DNA of 64,000 nt, taken from NCBI GenBank assembly GCA_032718475.1, contig JAUCBJ010008009.1:1-64000 (forward strand), in the 5' to 3' direction. Shown here in pieces: positions 55,061 through 64,000 of this stretch (position 1 is its first letter; each line of letters opens with the position of its first letter). The translations under genes were made by a program, and so were the position numbers. Origin of the DNA: Nemertoderma westbladi. Lineage: Eukaryota; Xenacoelomorpha; Nemertodermatida; Nemertodermatidae. The notes under the pieces are model-generated. The model searched no databases. It was not told the DNA's origin and worked only from the letters and a program-made list of their open reading frames with translations.

Positions 55061-55582
55061 AGATTTATGTGCGTTTTACGCTACTGTTAGAGGGACATCA
55101 CGCTACTATATGTATTATTTAATATACGGTATGAGAGCAATATCGCACGAAGCAATGTCAGTGTGAAGAGGCAAGTCGTTTCCAAGGTCTACCCAGAGCT
55201 TGGTTTAGCCGAGACACGAGGATCTGAACTTTGCATTCCTAATACTCTGCCTACCAATAATACTAAAATATAGTAGTGGCTTTATTGTACTTTGATAAGT
55301 ACGGACATTTCATCTTACTGTAGTTACGTATTTATAATATAATACGGACAGTAAGGAAAGAGAAAAATAATTATTTCTTCGCCGTCGCACTAAATATAAT
55401 ATAAGTAAGTATGTACGTAATAAACACGAATATATTGCACTATTCTACAAAATAATCGCTAAATAATATTCTACTAAATTAAATAAAACGATTATAATAA
55501 AATTACATAGTAATACATACATAAATGTAAAAATAATAAAATAATATAAAATAATAGAGTCACACGCCCACTCCGAACGATA
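55061..55582. other. 3' flank of the BEL/Pao element
   Basis: AT-rich. On the minus strand the ORF stop is followed by TTCGGAGTGGGCG, a purine-rich stretch that could be the polypurine tract, then TGTGACTC, which could start a 3' LTR. AATAAA on the minus strand near 55285 could be its polyadenylation signal. No second copy of this sequence was found near 63-64 kb. Confidence 0.35.
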
Positions 55583-58500
55583 TTAAGTTGGAGAGTCCCT
55601 AGATGTCGGTTGGATTAGGGAAGTGGTCGTGGGAAGAGTTTCTTGCCTTCCATAGTTTCCGGAGAGCTCTCTGTCTCTTTCCAGTAAACATAAACGTCCC
55701 ACTGGGCGATTGAGCTGTTGAGTCTCAAAGACTATCCCTGGTTTCTTAAAGTTCCGCCGCATGACGACGAGCTCTACTGATCGCACCAAACCATCGCTCG
55801 AGATATAAGTCTCGATGATACGTCCTGTTTGCCATCGCTTACGTGGGAGATCGGGGTCCACAATAAGCACCATGTCTCCAGCGCTGACGTTTTCTTGCTG
55901 CGCAAACCACTTAGTTCGAAGTTGTAGAGTGGGCAGGTAATGTTTCTCGAAATGGTCAGCGAAACGACGGGATAGCAACTGCATAAGTTGCCAGGTTCGA
56001 CGGCAGTACTCGTCTCCGTCTGTAATCTCCGATCGTGGGAGCATGGCTACGGGTTTCTTCAGTAGAAAGTGCGCGGGTGTTAGCGCTTCCAGGGAATCAG
56101 GATTTGAAGAGACTGGCATAAGCGGTCTTTCGTTGAGATAGGCGGCGATTTCGTCCATTAACGTCCGCAATAGTTCGTCGGTGAGATAAGCGCGACAAGG
56201 CACAATAAAGTGGAACGCAGTCTTCACGCTCCTAATCAATCTCTCCCAACTTCCTCCCCACCAAGGGGCGTCGGCGGCGTTGAAGGTCCAGCTAGACGCT
56301 GTTATCCTTAGCTGATCATCCACCTGTCTTTTGTTCCAGTCCTTTACGTAAGCTTGAATTTCGTTGTTGGCGCCAATGAAGTTCGTTCCCTTATCCGATC
56401 TCATCGTGTTACTGGTTCCGAAGCGAGCGATCTGTCGTCGTAAACTCAACACGAAGCTGTTGGTGGATAGATCGTTTACCATATCGAGATGGATAGCTCT
56501 ACAAGTCATACAAACGAAGATGACACACCATCTCTTGACTATAGTCCGGGCACGATATACTTCAATAGGGCCAAATAAATCCACACCGGTATTAGTAAAG
56601 GGTGGTTCATAGAAGCTTACTCTTTCCCTAGGTAATTCTGCCTCTCGCTGCGTTAAAGGCCTACTGAATGCTTTCCTACAGGGTATACAATTCCTAAGAA
56701 CTTGGTTCAGAGCCCTACGGGGTTTATAAAAATAGTAGCAAGTTCGAATTTCGCTCAGAACTCGTTCTCTACCAGCATGATACAGTTTGCTATGAACATC
56801 CACAATTATCTTGATTTGTATATCAAGATTTCTAATGAGTATGGGAAATTTAGTGTCAAAGGATAACGGGGCGTTGGTAAGCCGACCTCCAACACGTATT
56901 AACCCATCTATCATGGTACTAGAGAAGCGATCCCTTAAGCGCATCTGTGGATTTCTTAACAACAGGAAATACTTATCGGAATCCTCATAGCATTGTAGGA
57001 GTCTCAGCATCTGTTTGTTGGTTTCATCATGCTCCTGGTAACTGATCTTTTCCTTTAGAAACCTGTCGGATATCTTGTATTTAGGAAGATCTTTAACAAC
57101 ATGGACTCGTGCAGATGTTGATGGAGCATCATCACTATTGGTCTTTGTTCCGGAGTAACGATGATGAAAACATCGTTTCAAATAGGTAACAGCTTTACAG
57201 AGCCGATTCCAGGAACTGTAGTGACGTATCGCTCTCTGCAAGAGAGGTGAGAGTCCTTGCGAGATATCTGGTATTCCAGATTTCCAATCCTTGTCACGGA
57301 TTTCCAAGACTTCTTTAGCCGTGGCAGTGGGTTTCTGATCCAAAGCATCATCTCCGGAAGTAAATAATACAGATAGATCAACCGCAGGTTTAAACAACTT
57401 CGATTTACTCGCTCGAGTTTTGGGTTTAACTTTCTCCGCTCCCTTGGCCTGTCTGATCTCTGCTGTTGTGAGATGGGGAGGCCATTCTTCTTCTTCCCTG
57501 TAGAGAAAGTCAGGTCCTCCTAACCATTCGGGAGTATTTACCAATTCCTTTGGAGTCGCTCCTCGGGACGCGATGTCTGCTGGGTTAATCGTTCCTGGGC
57601 AATGTCTCCATTGGTCCATCGTCGTGCGACTAAGTATGATGGCTACCCTGTTGGTAACGAAGACGCTGAACTGACAGACTTCATTGGTTATATACTCTAA
57701 CACGAGTAAAGCGTCGGTCCAATAGACAGTTTTCTCTAATGTATAGTCAATCTGTTCGGTTACATTCCGGCCGATGGCTGTAGCGTATAGAGCCGCTTTT
57801 AACTCCGCTCGAGGAACTTTCAACTTGTTGTTGATTAATGCCTTAGAAGTAACCAAGGCTACTTTGATTCCATCCGGAGTTTCCACTCTTAGGTAGGCTA
57901 CTATACCGATTCCCATATCGCTGGCGTCTCCAAACACATGGAGTTGATAGGAATACGTAGGGAGAACATGACCAAAATATGAACGGGAAATTATAAACTC
58001 CTCGATAGCCGGTAGAGAATCTTCCCATTTCATCCACTTCTTCAATAATTCTCCCTTAAGTGGATCGTCCCATGAGTGGTTTTCAAGCCACATTTGTTGT
58101 ACCAAACTTCGCGCAATCAATATAACTGGGCTAATAAATCCCAATGGATCGAAATAAGTGCTCAGTATACTTAAGCAAATCCGTTTGGTTCGAACTGGAT
58201 TATCTCGCTGTTTTAGTTGGAAAAACAGGATATCTCTCTCTGTGTCCCATTTCAAGCCGAGTGTCTTGGTTTCTGGCAGATCATCTTTGATCAAATCGAG
58301 ATCTTTCGCTCCGCGATCTTCCGCAGGGATCGACTCCAGAAACTCACGGGAGTTGCTGGTGAATTTGGTTAATCGAAATCCACCTCTTTTTAAGCACTCT
58401 ACCGTTCCCTTAGCGACCTCAATGGCTTCCTCAACTGATGGGAGGGACTTCAGATTGTCGTCCATGTATATGTCTCTCTTGATGTTGTCGATCACTTCCT

Positions 58501-61500
58501 TAGAGAATGCCTCTCGGTTGTCCTCTGCAGTAGTACGCACTACCGAACAGGCGTTGGAAGGGCTTGAGATTATCCCAAAGGCCTGGATGGTCATCCAGTA
58601 CTCCACCGGTTTCTGGTTGAGGTCTCCTTCGGGCCACCATAGAAATCGTAGGCTATCTCGATCCCTATCCAACACTTTGACTTGCAAGAACATGCCTTCT
58701 ATATCGGAGGCGAAAGCAATCGAATATTGTCTCAATCTTAAAAGAATTCCCAACAAAGATTGAAGCAAGTTGGGTCCGGGTAACAATTCAGAGTTAAGGG
58801 ATTGACCCATGTAAAGAGCGGAGCCATCAAACACTACTCTCACTTCGTGTGGTTTACCGGGTTTAGGAACGTAATGGTGAGTTAAGTAATATGTTCTTTC
58901 AGTCACAGGTGTTTCTTCCGGTACTCTCTCCGCGTATCCCTTATTAATAAATTTTTCCAGCTGTGTTTGATACATTGCTTTGGCTGAAGAATTAGCCGTA
59001 AGGCGTCGATGGAGTTGCGCGATTCTTTTTTCCGCCAAAGGTCTGTTATTGATGAACTTCGGTTCTCTCTTGCGAAAAGGTAAACCGACTTCGTACCTTC
59101 CTTGATCTTTGAGGAAACGTGTAGTTGTCTCTTGGATCTGCTTGGCCCTTTCCTCTTCCACCGACAAGGCTTTATCGTAGGAATTGGGCTCTACCGCCTC
59201 TTGCGTAAAGAATCGTACAGCATGTTCATCTCGAGTCTTGGCATTGCAACGTTCAATGACGTCATTTAACTCGTCGTTATAAGCTTCTCGTTCAGATGGA
59301 TAGAGAAGTTGACATAAGTTCACTTGGTTTTGCCAAGCCTCGTTTTCCTTAAGGAGATCGATGGTATTCTCCTCATCAAAAAGCTGGTGAACGTCGTCGT
59401 TATCTGAGGAGTATGGAATTCCCTCAGTTGAATCGTCTCCCTCACTAGCATCATCTTCCCATTCACTCACCTGGCAGACTCTCTCTTGCGGTAGTCTTTC
59501 TCTGAGTGTTCTACGGGAAGGGCCAGTAAAGTACCAACCTACTCTAGTTCTTACCGCATAGGTCTGTAGGGGCTGCGGTTGAGCAGGCCGTTTCTCTAAT
59601 GTCTCCAGCGCCTCATGCGCGTTTTGGCCGATGAGTATTTGCACTCCAGGATAATCAGTCTGGAATCGAGGTATGTTAAGATGTTGGATGCTCTCATCCT
59701 CGTCCCAATTATAAAGGTCTGCTTGAGTAGTAGCGAAGTTCTTTATAGCCACCATTTTCACTGACCTTATGCTGTGTTCTCCTAGTTCGTCCTGGGGGGT
59801 GGACAACGCTCCTACATAATAATCAGCTGTTATTGTAGATTTCCAAACTTGCATAATGCCTGACATGTTGAGCTTAGTTTGGAACTTGGGTTGTCCAGCA
59901 AATATATCTTCGGCTAACTCTTTATCGATGAATGTTCCTGTGCTGCCGGAGTCCAGGAGGGCGTTCACTACATAACTCCTCTTAGGTCCGTGAACCCTTA
60001 CTTGCACCACAGGAAACTCTCGGATCCCTACATTGGAAGATGTCTCTTTCCAAGGTGGTTGTCGTTCAGAAGTAGTTAGAGTAAAGTCGTTCTCTGTATC
60101 TTTTTCATATGTGAGTGCTCGATACACTGCGGTATTTATCATGTAACAGGATTCGTTTTCGTCGGAGAACTCGTCTGTATAGAATCCTTCCATCTCAGAT
60201 TGATCAGTGTCGTTCACATCACTGAATTGGACATGTAGCTCGGAATCACTTACCTGATTCGGACTATTTCGATCGAATTCAGCGTGCAACAAGATATGAT
60301 GTTTCGCACCACACTTTGCACACCTTATGTCTGAGTAACAGGTTCGCCGTTGATGTCCTTGTCTGAGGCAGTTATAACACAACCGCTTGTCCCACATGAC
60401 TTCACGCCTCTCAGTTAATGATTTCTTTAGAAATTCATCACACCTATTCAAATAGTGAGTCCCGTCACATAGCGCACATCTCGGTTTGATGTTACTTACC
60501 TTATTCTGAGTCACATTGTGTACACTTGCCTTTTCTTCGGGCTTTCTCACCTGAATTCTCTTGGGAGACGTGGGAGGAGTTTTTCTTATCGGTTCTCTCC
60601 TGTCATTTGATCGAGACTTGAATTTACTTACCTGATCTTTAGGCATTTTATTGACATAATAAGATCTCTCAGTGTCTTTCCCGCTATCTTCTCCTTGAGA
60701 AGTCTGGCTTTCGCCGTCGTCGGTATAACACACTGGTGTTACCTTTCTCCTAGAGACGGGTTTTTCACTTACCTTGTTTTCCGGTGTCTTCTCTCTGGAC
60801 AGTTTGAGGAGTTGTAATTTCACTTCTCCATCTAGGAATGACATGAGATCAGCCATGGTAGGGTCTCGCCGTTGTTGTTCCATCATATATAACACTTTCT
60901 TATCCCAGCGTGTACCTACTCCACCTTTCGGTAAAGTAGAAGCCACTGCTCTAATAACCATAGTGTTCTGATACTCATGAGACTTACCTAGCCAATCTAA
61001 TTGTCTGCAGATCTCCTGGATCTCATCGGAAAACTCGATAATTCCGCTACTAATAAACTTTCGGGGCGCTACTAACTTTGCATATAAGTACCCAGCGATG
61101 TTATTCCTATTACCATACCTGATGTTTAGTGTATCCCAAACTTGTCTTAATCCGTCTGGATGTCCAATAAACTTTAACGCCATTAACTTGGGAGATCCTT
61201 CCAAGCACTCGATGAGGTATCTAAGTTTTTCTCCATTAGATAGTACAGAGTTCTGTATGTTATCTTTGTAATATTCATTAAAAGGTAACCATTTCATCTC
61301 ATCTCCATTGAACTTGACGATCTCTCCAACCTTTACCGCTTGCCGGGCTTCGGTTCTAGCCATTTGACGCGTAAAACTTTCTTGGGCCATCGTGCTATTT
61401 AATATCGAGTTATCGGTATATAAATTTCTCGGATTATGATCAGTTCTATAGGGAATATCATTATCAACAGGTCTATAATTACCCTTAATAGGGTTCACTA

Positions 61501-62878
61501 TAGGAGTTTCTACTTCGCTAGCAGTATAAATGCGTGTAGGCTCTACACCTTGCGCATGAGATACTTCAGACCTAACGGGTTGACACATTGTTACAGGGGG
61601 TGGTGGTATACCCTTTTGTAAATTTACTAATTTATCGCGCTCTAGCGTGATATTTTGCTGCACTTCTTGCAACTCTAACTTACTTTCCCTCACTGTTCCC
61701 TTTAAATGTTGGACAGTCCCTTCCAACTCTCGGACCTGTTGGGAGGAGAGTCTCCGATTCTCCTTCATCTCTCCGAGGAGAATATCCATCCCCCGCCGTC
61801 TCTCGTCTACCCAATCAACCGCCGAAACGGGATCCGCCAACGTCGTAGCGGGCAGACGAGGGACAACGGGCGACAAATTTGGAATATTTCGCTCGGGGTC
61901 CAGGACCTGAACTGTCTCCTGGGCAGTTCTACGGGGCACAGGTAGCTTAGTGCTATGCAGAGGGAATTTATAGGTAGCTTCAGGGAGGACAGGTGTATCT
62001 ATTACCGAAGGGGTGATTTCAAGAACAGGCCTACTTATTTCAGGCTCATCTACTATAGTAGGGAGTCTTTCTATTGTAATTATTTGGTCTGTGGGTTCTG
62101 TACTCTCTAAGTTGGTGTTATTTAGTTGCCTTCTAACAGCTGGAGGCAAATCAGGCAATTTCTGACGGTGGAATGTTCTTTTACGTCTGCTTAGACGAGA
62201 TCTATTTCCTTTGCCTTCAGTATCGGTGGTATCGCCTTCTTCAGATGATGTATACCCCTGTCTTTTGGGAGTAGATCGACTCATCATCTGCATATTACTA
62301 GCTGTTAACTGTTTATTGAAGTTGTCTTGCCTCTCTTGAAGATTTTCCAACTCTAGTTGGGTTGCCTCTTCAGATGCCCTCCGTTCTGCTTCTGCCACTG
62401 CCTCTGCTGTTTTTCTTTCGGCTTCTGCCGCTGCCACTGCTGCTGCCGCTTTCCTTTCCGCTTCGGCCTCTGCCACTGCTGCCTTTCTTTCCGCTTCTGC
62501 CTCTGCCACTGCTGCTGCCGCCTTTCTTTCCGCTTCTGCCTCTGCCACTGCTGCTGCCACTGCCGCTGCCTTTCTATCTTCTATACGTTTTTTCTTTAAT
62601 TGTTCTTCCTTTTCTCTAACGATGCGGAGTTGTTCATCGAATTTAGCTTGGTTCGCCGCTAACCTATCCACATCAATTGCATCTAACACAAGTTTGGCTC
62701 CTTCGCTATTAGGGCTAAGTCCCTCTAGCCTTCTCCTCAACTCTTCATCTCCCACAAAGCGTTGATAGTCTGACAGATAGATGTCAATGGCATCCCTCTT
62801 ATGCGGTTTCTCTGCTGTCACTTCGCTCTCGGTCGTATCTAGTAGACTGTCTGACAGGTTCTGCTTAGTATCAGACAT
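55583..62878 (-). CDS. BEL/Pao retrotransposon Gag-Pol polyprotein
   Basis: One uninterrupted 2431-residue frame. In order: charged N-terminus with an Ala/Glu-rich coiled coil of AEAEAERKAA repeats (about 85-180); DUF1759-type Gag core (KFNGDEMKWLPFNEYYKDN, about 513); zinc knuckles (CALCDGTHYLNRC, CYNCLRQGHQRRTC, CAKCGAKHHILLH; about 800-860); retropepsin (NALLDSGSTGTFID, about 973); RT (HYVPKPGKPHEVRVVFDGSA; YMDDN at about 1471); Pao-type RNase H (VFGDASDMGIGIVAY, about 1648); integrase zinc finger (about 2028) and core (GVDLFGPI, SDKGTNFIG, WGGSWERLIRS, a D-D-E arrangement; about 2096-2215); C-terminal DUF5641 (SAGDMVLIVDPDLPRKRW, about 2334). All catalytic motifs are intact and there is no gag/pol frameshift. 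No envelope-like ORF follows. The clean frame suggests a recent insertion, yet paired LTRs are not recognisable in the window. Confidence 0.95.
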   Translation of the reverse strand: MSDTKQNLSDSLLDTTESEVTAEKPHKRDAIDIYLSDYQRFVGDEELRRRLEGLSPNSEGAKLVLDAIDVDRLAANQAKFDEQLRIVREKEEQLKKKRIEDRKAAAVAAAVAEAEAERKAAAAVAEAEAERKAAVAEAEAERKAAAAVAAAEAERKTAEAVAEAERRASEEATQLELENLQERQDNFNKQLTASNMQMMSRSTPKRQGYTSSEEGDTTDTEGKGNRSRLSRRKRTFHRQKLPDLPPAVRRQLNNTNLESTEPTDQIITIERLPTIVDEPEISRPVLEITPSVIDTPVLPEATYKFPLHSTKLPVPRRTAQETVQVLDPERNIPNLSPVVPRLPATTLADPVSAVDWVDERRRGMDILLGEMKENRRLSSQQVRELEGTVQHLKGTVRESKLELQEVQQNITLERDKLVNLQKGIPPPPVTMCQPVRSEVSHAQGVEPTRIYTASEVETPIVNPIKGNYRPVDNDIPYRTDHNPRNLYTDNSILNSTMAQESFTRQMARTEARQAVKVGEIVKFNGDEMKWLPFNEYYKDNIQNSVLSNGEKLRYLIECLEGSPKLMALKFIGHPDGLRQVWDTLNIRYGNRNNIAGYLYAKLVAPRKFISSGIIEFSDEIQEICRQLDWLGKSHEYQNTMVIRAVASTLPKGGVGTRWDKKVLYMMEQQRRDPTMADLMSFLDGEVKLQLLKLSREKTPENKVSEKPVSRRKVTPVCYTDDGESQTSQGEDSGKDTERSYYVNKMPKDQVSKFKSRSNDRREPIRKTPPTSPKRIQVRKPEEKASVHNVTQNKVSNIKPRCALCDGTHYLNRCDEFLKKSLTERREVMWDKRLCYNCLRQGHQRRTCYSDIRCAKCGAKHHILLHAEFDRNSPNQVSDSELHVQFSDVNDTDQSEMEGFYTDEFSDENESCYMINTAVYRALTYEKDTENDFTLTTSERQPPWKETSSNVGIREFPVVQVRVHGPKRSYVVNALLDSGSTGTFIDKELAEDIFAGQPKFQTKLNMSGIMQVWKSTITADYYVGALSTPQDELGEHSIRSVKMVAIKNFATTQADLYNWDEDESIQHLNIPRFQTDYPGVQILIGQNAHEALETLEKRPAQPQPLQTYAVRTRVGWYFTGPSRRTLRERLPQERVCQVSEWEDDASEGDDSTEGIPYSSDNDDVHQLFDEENTIDLLKENEAWQNQVNLCQLLYPSEREAYNDELNDVIERCNAKTRDEHAVRFFTQEAVEPNSYDKALSVEEERAKQIQETTTRFLKDQGRYEVGLPFRKREPKFINNRPLAEKRIAQLHRRLTANSSAKAMYQTQLEKFINKGYAERVPEETPVTERTYYLTHHYVPKPGKPHEVRVVFDGSALYMGQSLNSELLPGPNLLQSLLGILLRLRQYSIAFASDIEGMFLQVKVLDRDRDSLRFLWWPEGDLNQKPVEYWMTIQAFGIISSPSNACSVVRTTAEDNREAFSKEVIDNIKRDIYMDDNLKSLPSVEEAIEVAKGTVECLKRGGFRLTKFTSNSREFLESIPAEDRGAKDLDLIKDDLPETKTLGLKWDTERDILFFQLKQRDNPVRTKRICLSILSTYFDPLGFISPVILIARSLVQQMWLENHSWDDPLKGELLKKWMKWEDSLPAIEEFIISRSYFGHVLPTYSYQLHVFGDASDMGIGIVAYLRVETPDGIKVALVTSKALINNKLKVPRAELKAALYATAIGRNVTEQIDYTLEKTVYWTDALLVLEYITNEVCQFSVFVTNRVAIILSRTTMDQWRHCPGTINPADIASRGATPKELVNTPEWLGGPDFLYREEEEWPPHLTTAEIRQAKGAEKVKPKTRASKSKLFKPAVDLSVLFTSGDDALDQKPTATAKEVLEIRDKDWKSGIPDISQGLSPLLQRAIRHYSSWNRLCKAVTYLKRCFHHRYSGTKTNSDDAPSTSARVHVVKDLPKYKISDRFLKEKISYQEHDETNKQMLRLLQCYEDSDKYFLLLRNPQMRLRDRFSSTMIDGLIRVGGRLTNAPLSFDTKFPILIRNLDIQIKIIVDVHSKLYHAGRERVLSEIRTCYYFYKPRRALNQVLRNCIPCRKAFSRPLTQREAELPRERVSFYEPPFTNTGVDLFGPIEVYRARTIVKRWCVIFVCMTCRAIHLDMVNDLSTNSFVLSLRRQIARFGTSNTMRSDKGTNFIGANNEIQAYVKDWNKRQVDDQLRITASSWTFNAADAPWWGGSWERLIRSVKTAFHFIVPCRAYLTDELLRTLMDEIAAYLNERPLMPVSSNPDSLEALTPAHFLLKKPVAMLPRSEITDGDEYCRRTWQLMQLLSRRFADHFEKHYLPTLQLRTKWFAQQENVSAGDMVLIVDPDLPRKRWQTGRIIETYISSDGLVRSVELVVMRRNFKKPGIVFETQQLNRPVGRLCLLERDRELSGNYGRQETLPTTTSLIQPTSRDSPT
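62390..62590 (-). repeat. Short tandem repeats encoding the Ala/Glu coiled coil
   Basis: Within the BEL ORF, units such as GCTTCTGCCTCTGCCACTGC (plus strand) repeat with TGCTGCCGC insertions, producing the repeated AEAEAERKAA protein motif. Confidence 0.85.
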
Positions 62879-63015
62879 GTTTGTGTTTACAGTTGAATGC
62901 CTACTGCTATATTACAGTCTAAGCAAGTCTAGTAATTCAGTATTAACTGCTAGCCTAGTAATTAATTACCGATACTGCTACTCAGTGTAGCGTGATATAT
63001 ATATAATATATTAAA

Positions 63016-63376
63016 ATACCGGTATGCTTATAGTATATATAAGTATTATTACAGACTAGGTTTATCTCAGAATACCGGTATAATTTTAGCACAAATATAT
63101 ATAAATATATAATAGGCCTATCGGGAATACCGGTATACAGCTTACAATTTGTAGTATATATAATTCTGGACTAGAATTAATTACAAGTACCGGTATAATT
63201 TCAGCCTAAATTTATAGAAATAAAGATAATAGGCCTATCGTAAATACCGGTATGCAGTTTACACTTATAGTATATATATAAGTATAATTACAAACTAGAA
63301 TTAATTACAGAATACCGGTATGATTTCAACCTAAAATTCATAAAAATAAATATAATAAGCCTATTATAAATACCGG
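63016..63376. repeat. Tandem repeat of 111-126 bp with paired TACCGGTA palindromes, about 3 copies
   Basis: ATACCGGTAT starts units at 63016, 63127, 63244 and a last partial at 63370. Each unit also holds TTATAGTATATATA or similar, a second TACCGGTA half-way (ACCGGTATAATTT), and AATAGGCCTATCG. It lies about 140 nt upstream of the BEL start codon, where a 5' LTR or leader is expected. Confidence 0.9.
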
Positions 63377-63379
63377 TAT

Positions 63380-64000
63380 ATCAATTATTTTAAATAACTG
63401 AATTTCTGAATTTTAAGGGTTACTTGGTTACTTTAACTTACTTTATTGCCGTTATTTAAGCAGTAGTCCAACTGATATTGAGACCTAATTGTTGTATGGC
63501 AGGCCTACTATTTATAAATCGTTTGAGTTGATTTATAATATATATATACCCGTTTTAATGGGTTTAGTCAATGTTTGAAATAAATGTTATTATTTCTGGG
63601 GAGTAATCACTACACAAAGCGGTGCGCTTTCAGTGAAGTGTTACTTATAGGACACTAAAACAAATAATTCTAATTTACCTAAGTTACTTAATACTATAAA
63701 TTACGTACAATTCGGGTGAGATTACAATCTCTAAATAAACACAAAAAATTTACAAAAAACACAAAATACGAATTTTTAGGGTAATTTTACAAGAAGTCTA
63801 CAAACCAGCCTAACAAAGGGTTAGAAATCTGGTTATTACAACGGACAGGGTACTGCGGTTATTTGAAAATAATACGTAGTAGTAAATACACTGCGTTGTC
63901 CAGATAGGAAAATACCACCGCCTGACGACCTATAGCCGTATCGCTATAGGTTCTACGTTATGTATCACGGAGTGTTCCTACCTAGAAGTTAATAGAGCTA
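63380..64000. other. Right edge of window, upstream of BEL element
   Basis: AT-rich DNA with ACAAAAAACACAAAA text at 63739-63766 resembling the arms of the 17.5-18.6 kb foldback element. No gene seen. A 5' LTR may lie here or beyond the edge but has no matching partner on the left. Confidence 0.4.

Noticed and set aside
62357-62619. Plus-strand Cys/Leu-rich ORFs opposite the BEL N-terminus
   Set aside because: They are antisense readings of the Ala/Glu-coding tandem repeats.
55061-64000. A matched LTR pair for the BEL/Pao element
   Set aside because: I compared the AT-rich sequence left of 55583 with that right of 62878 and found no convincing shared stretch.

Overview
This is an AT-rich eukaryotic window from an animal, most likely an aquatic invertebrate. 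The evidence is two conserved spliced metazoan genes (a TBC-domain SGSM3-type gene and a calponin/transgelin-type gene) with ordinary GT-AG introns, inside a sea of BEL/Pao, Ty3/gypsy and LINE retrotransposons and short DNA transposons. The exact phylum cannot be fixed from the sequence alone.

Layout. 1-6.9 kb: the 5' half of an SGSM3 homologue on the minus strand (three coding exons; SH3/RUN part lies beyond the left edge). One intron carries a 4.4 kb minisatellite of a 36-bp unit, about 122 copies. 7-21 kb: intergenic or repeat DNA with a broken LINE, a broken Ty3/gypsy pol, a C-terminal piece of another retroelement and several inverted-repeat elements, some with clear target-site duplications (TSDs). 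21.0-25.9 kb: a plus-strand calponin/transgelin-type gene whose last two coding exons look like alternatives: one gives a normal calponin-repeat tail, the other an acidic Glu-Pro tail with its own stop. 25-41 kb: dense non-autonomous DNA transposons, including a 218-bp element with 9-bp TSD, two TTAA-flanked elements lying end to end across one shared TTAA, a 191-bp TTAA MITE, and a 2.28 kb hAT-type element with 8-bp TSD. 28.3-30.5 kb holds a decayed reverse transcriptase gene. 40.9-47 kb: nested wrecks, a minus-strand gypsy split by a LINE fragment and a LINE endonuclease gene split by another retroelement fragment. 48-49.6 kb: an unrecognised, partly decayed minus-strand coding patch. 50.5-54.7 kb: an apparently intact two-ORF LINE whose ORFs share one frame across a single TGA. 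55.6-62.9 kb: an uninterrupted BEL/Pao polyprotein of 2431 residues on the minus strand, without recognisable LTRs in the window, followed by a tandem repeat.

The two host genes show no functional link to each other. The main interest is the calponin terminal-exon pair, the LINE in-frame stop, the abutting TTAA transposons, and a roughly 90-bp core sequence that recurs inside elements with different ends.
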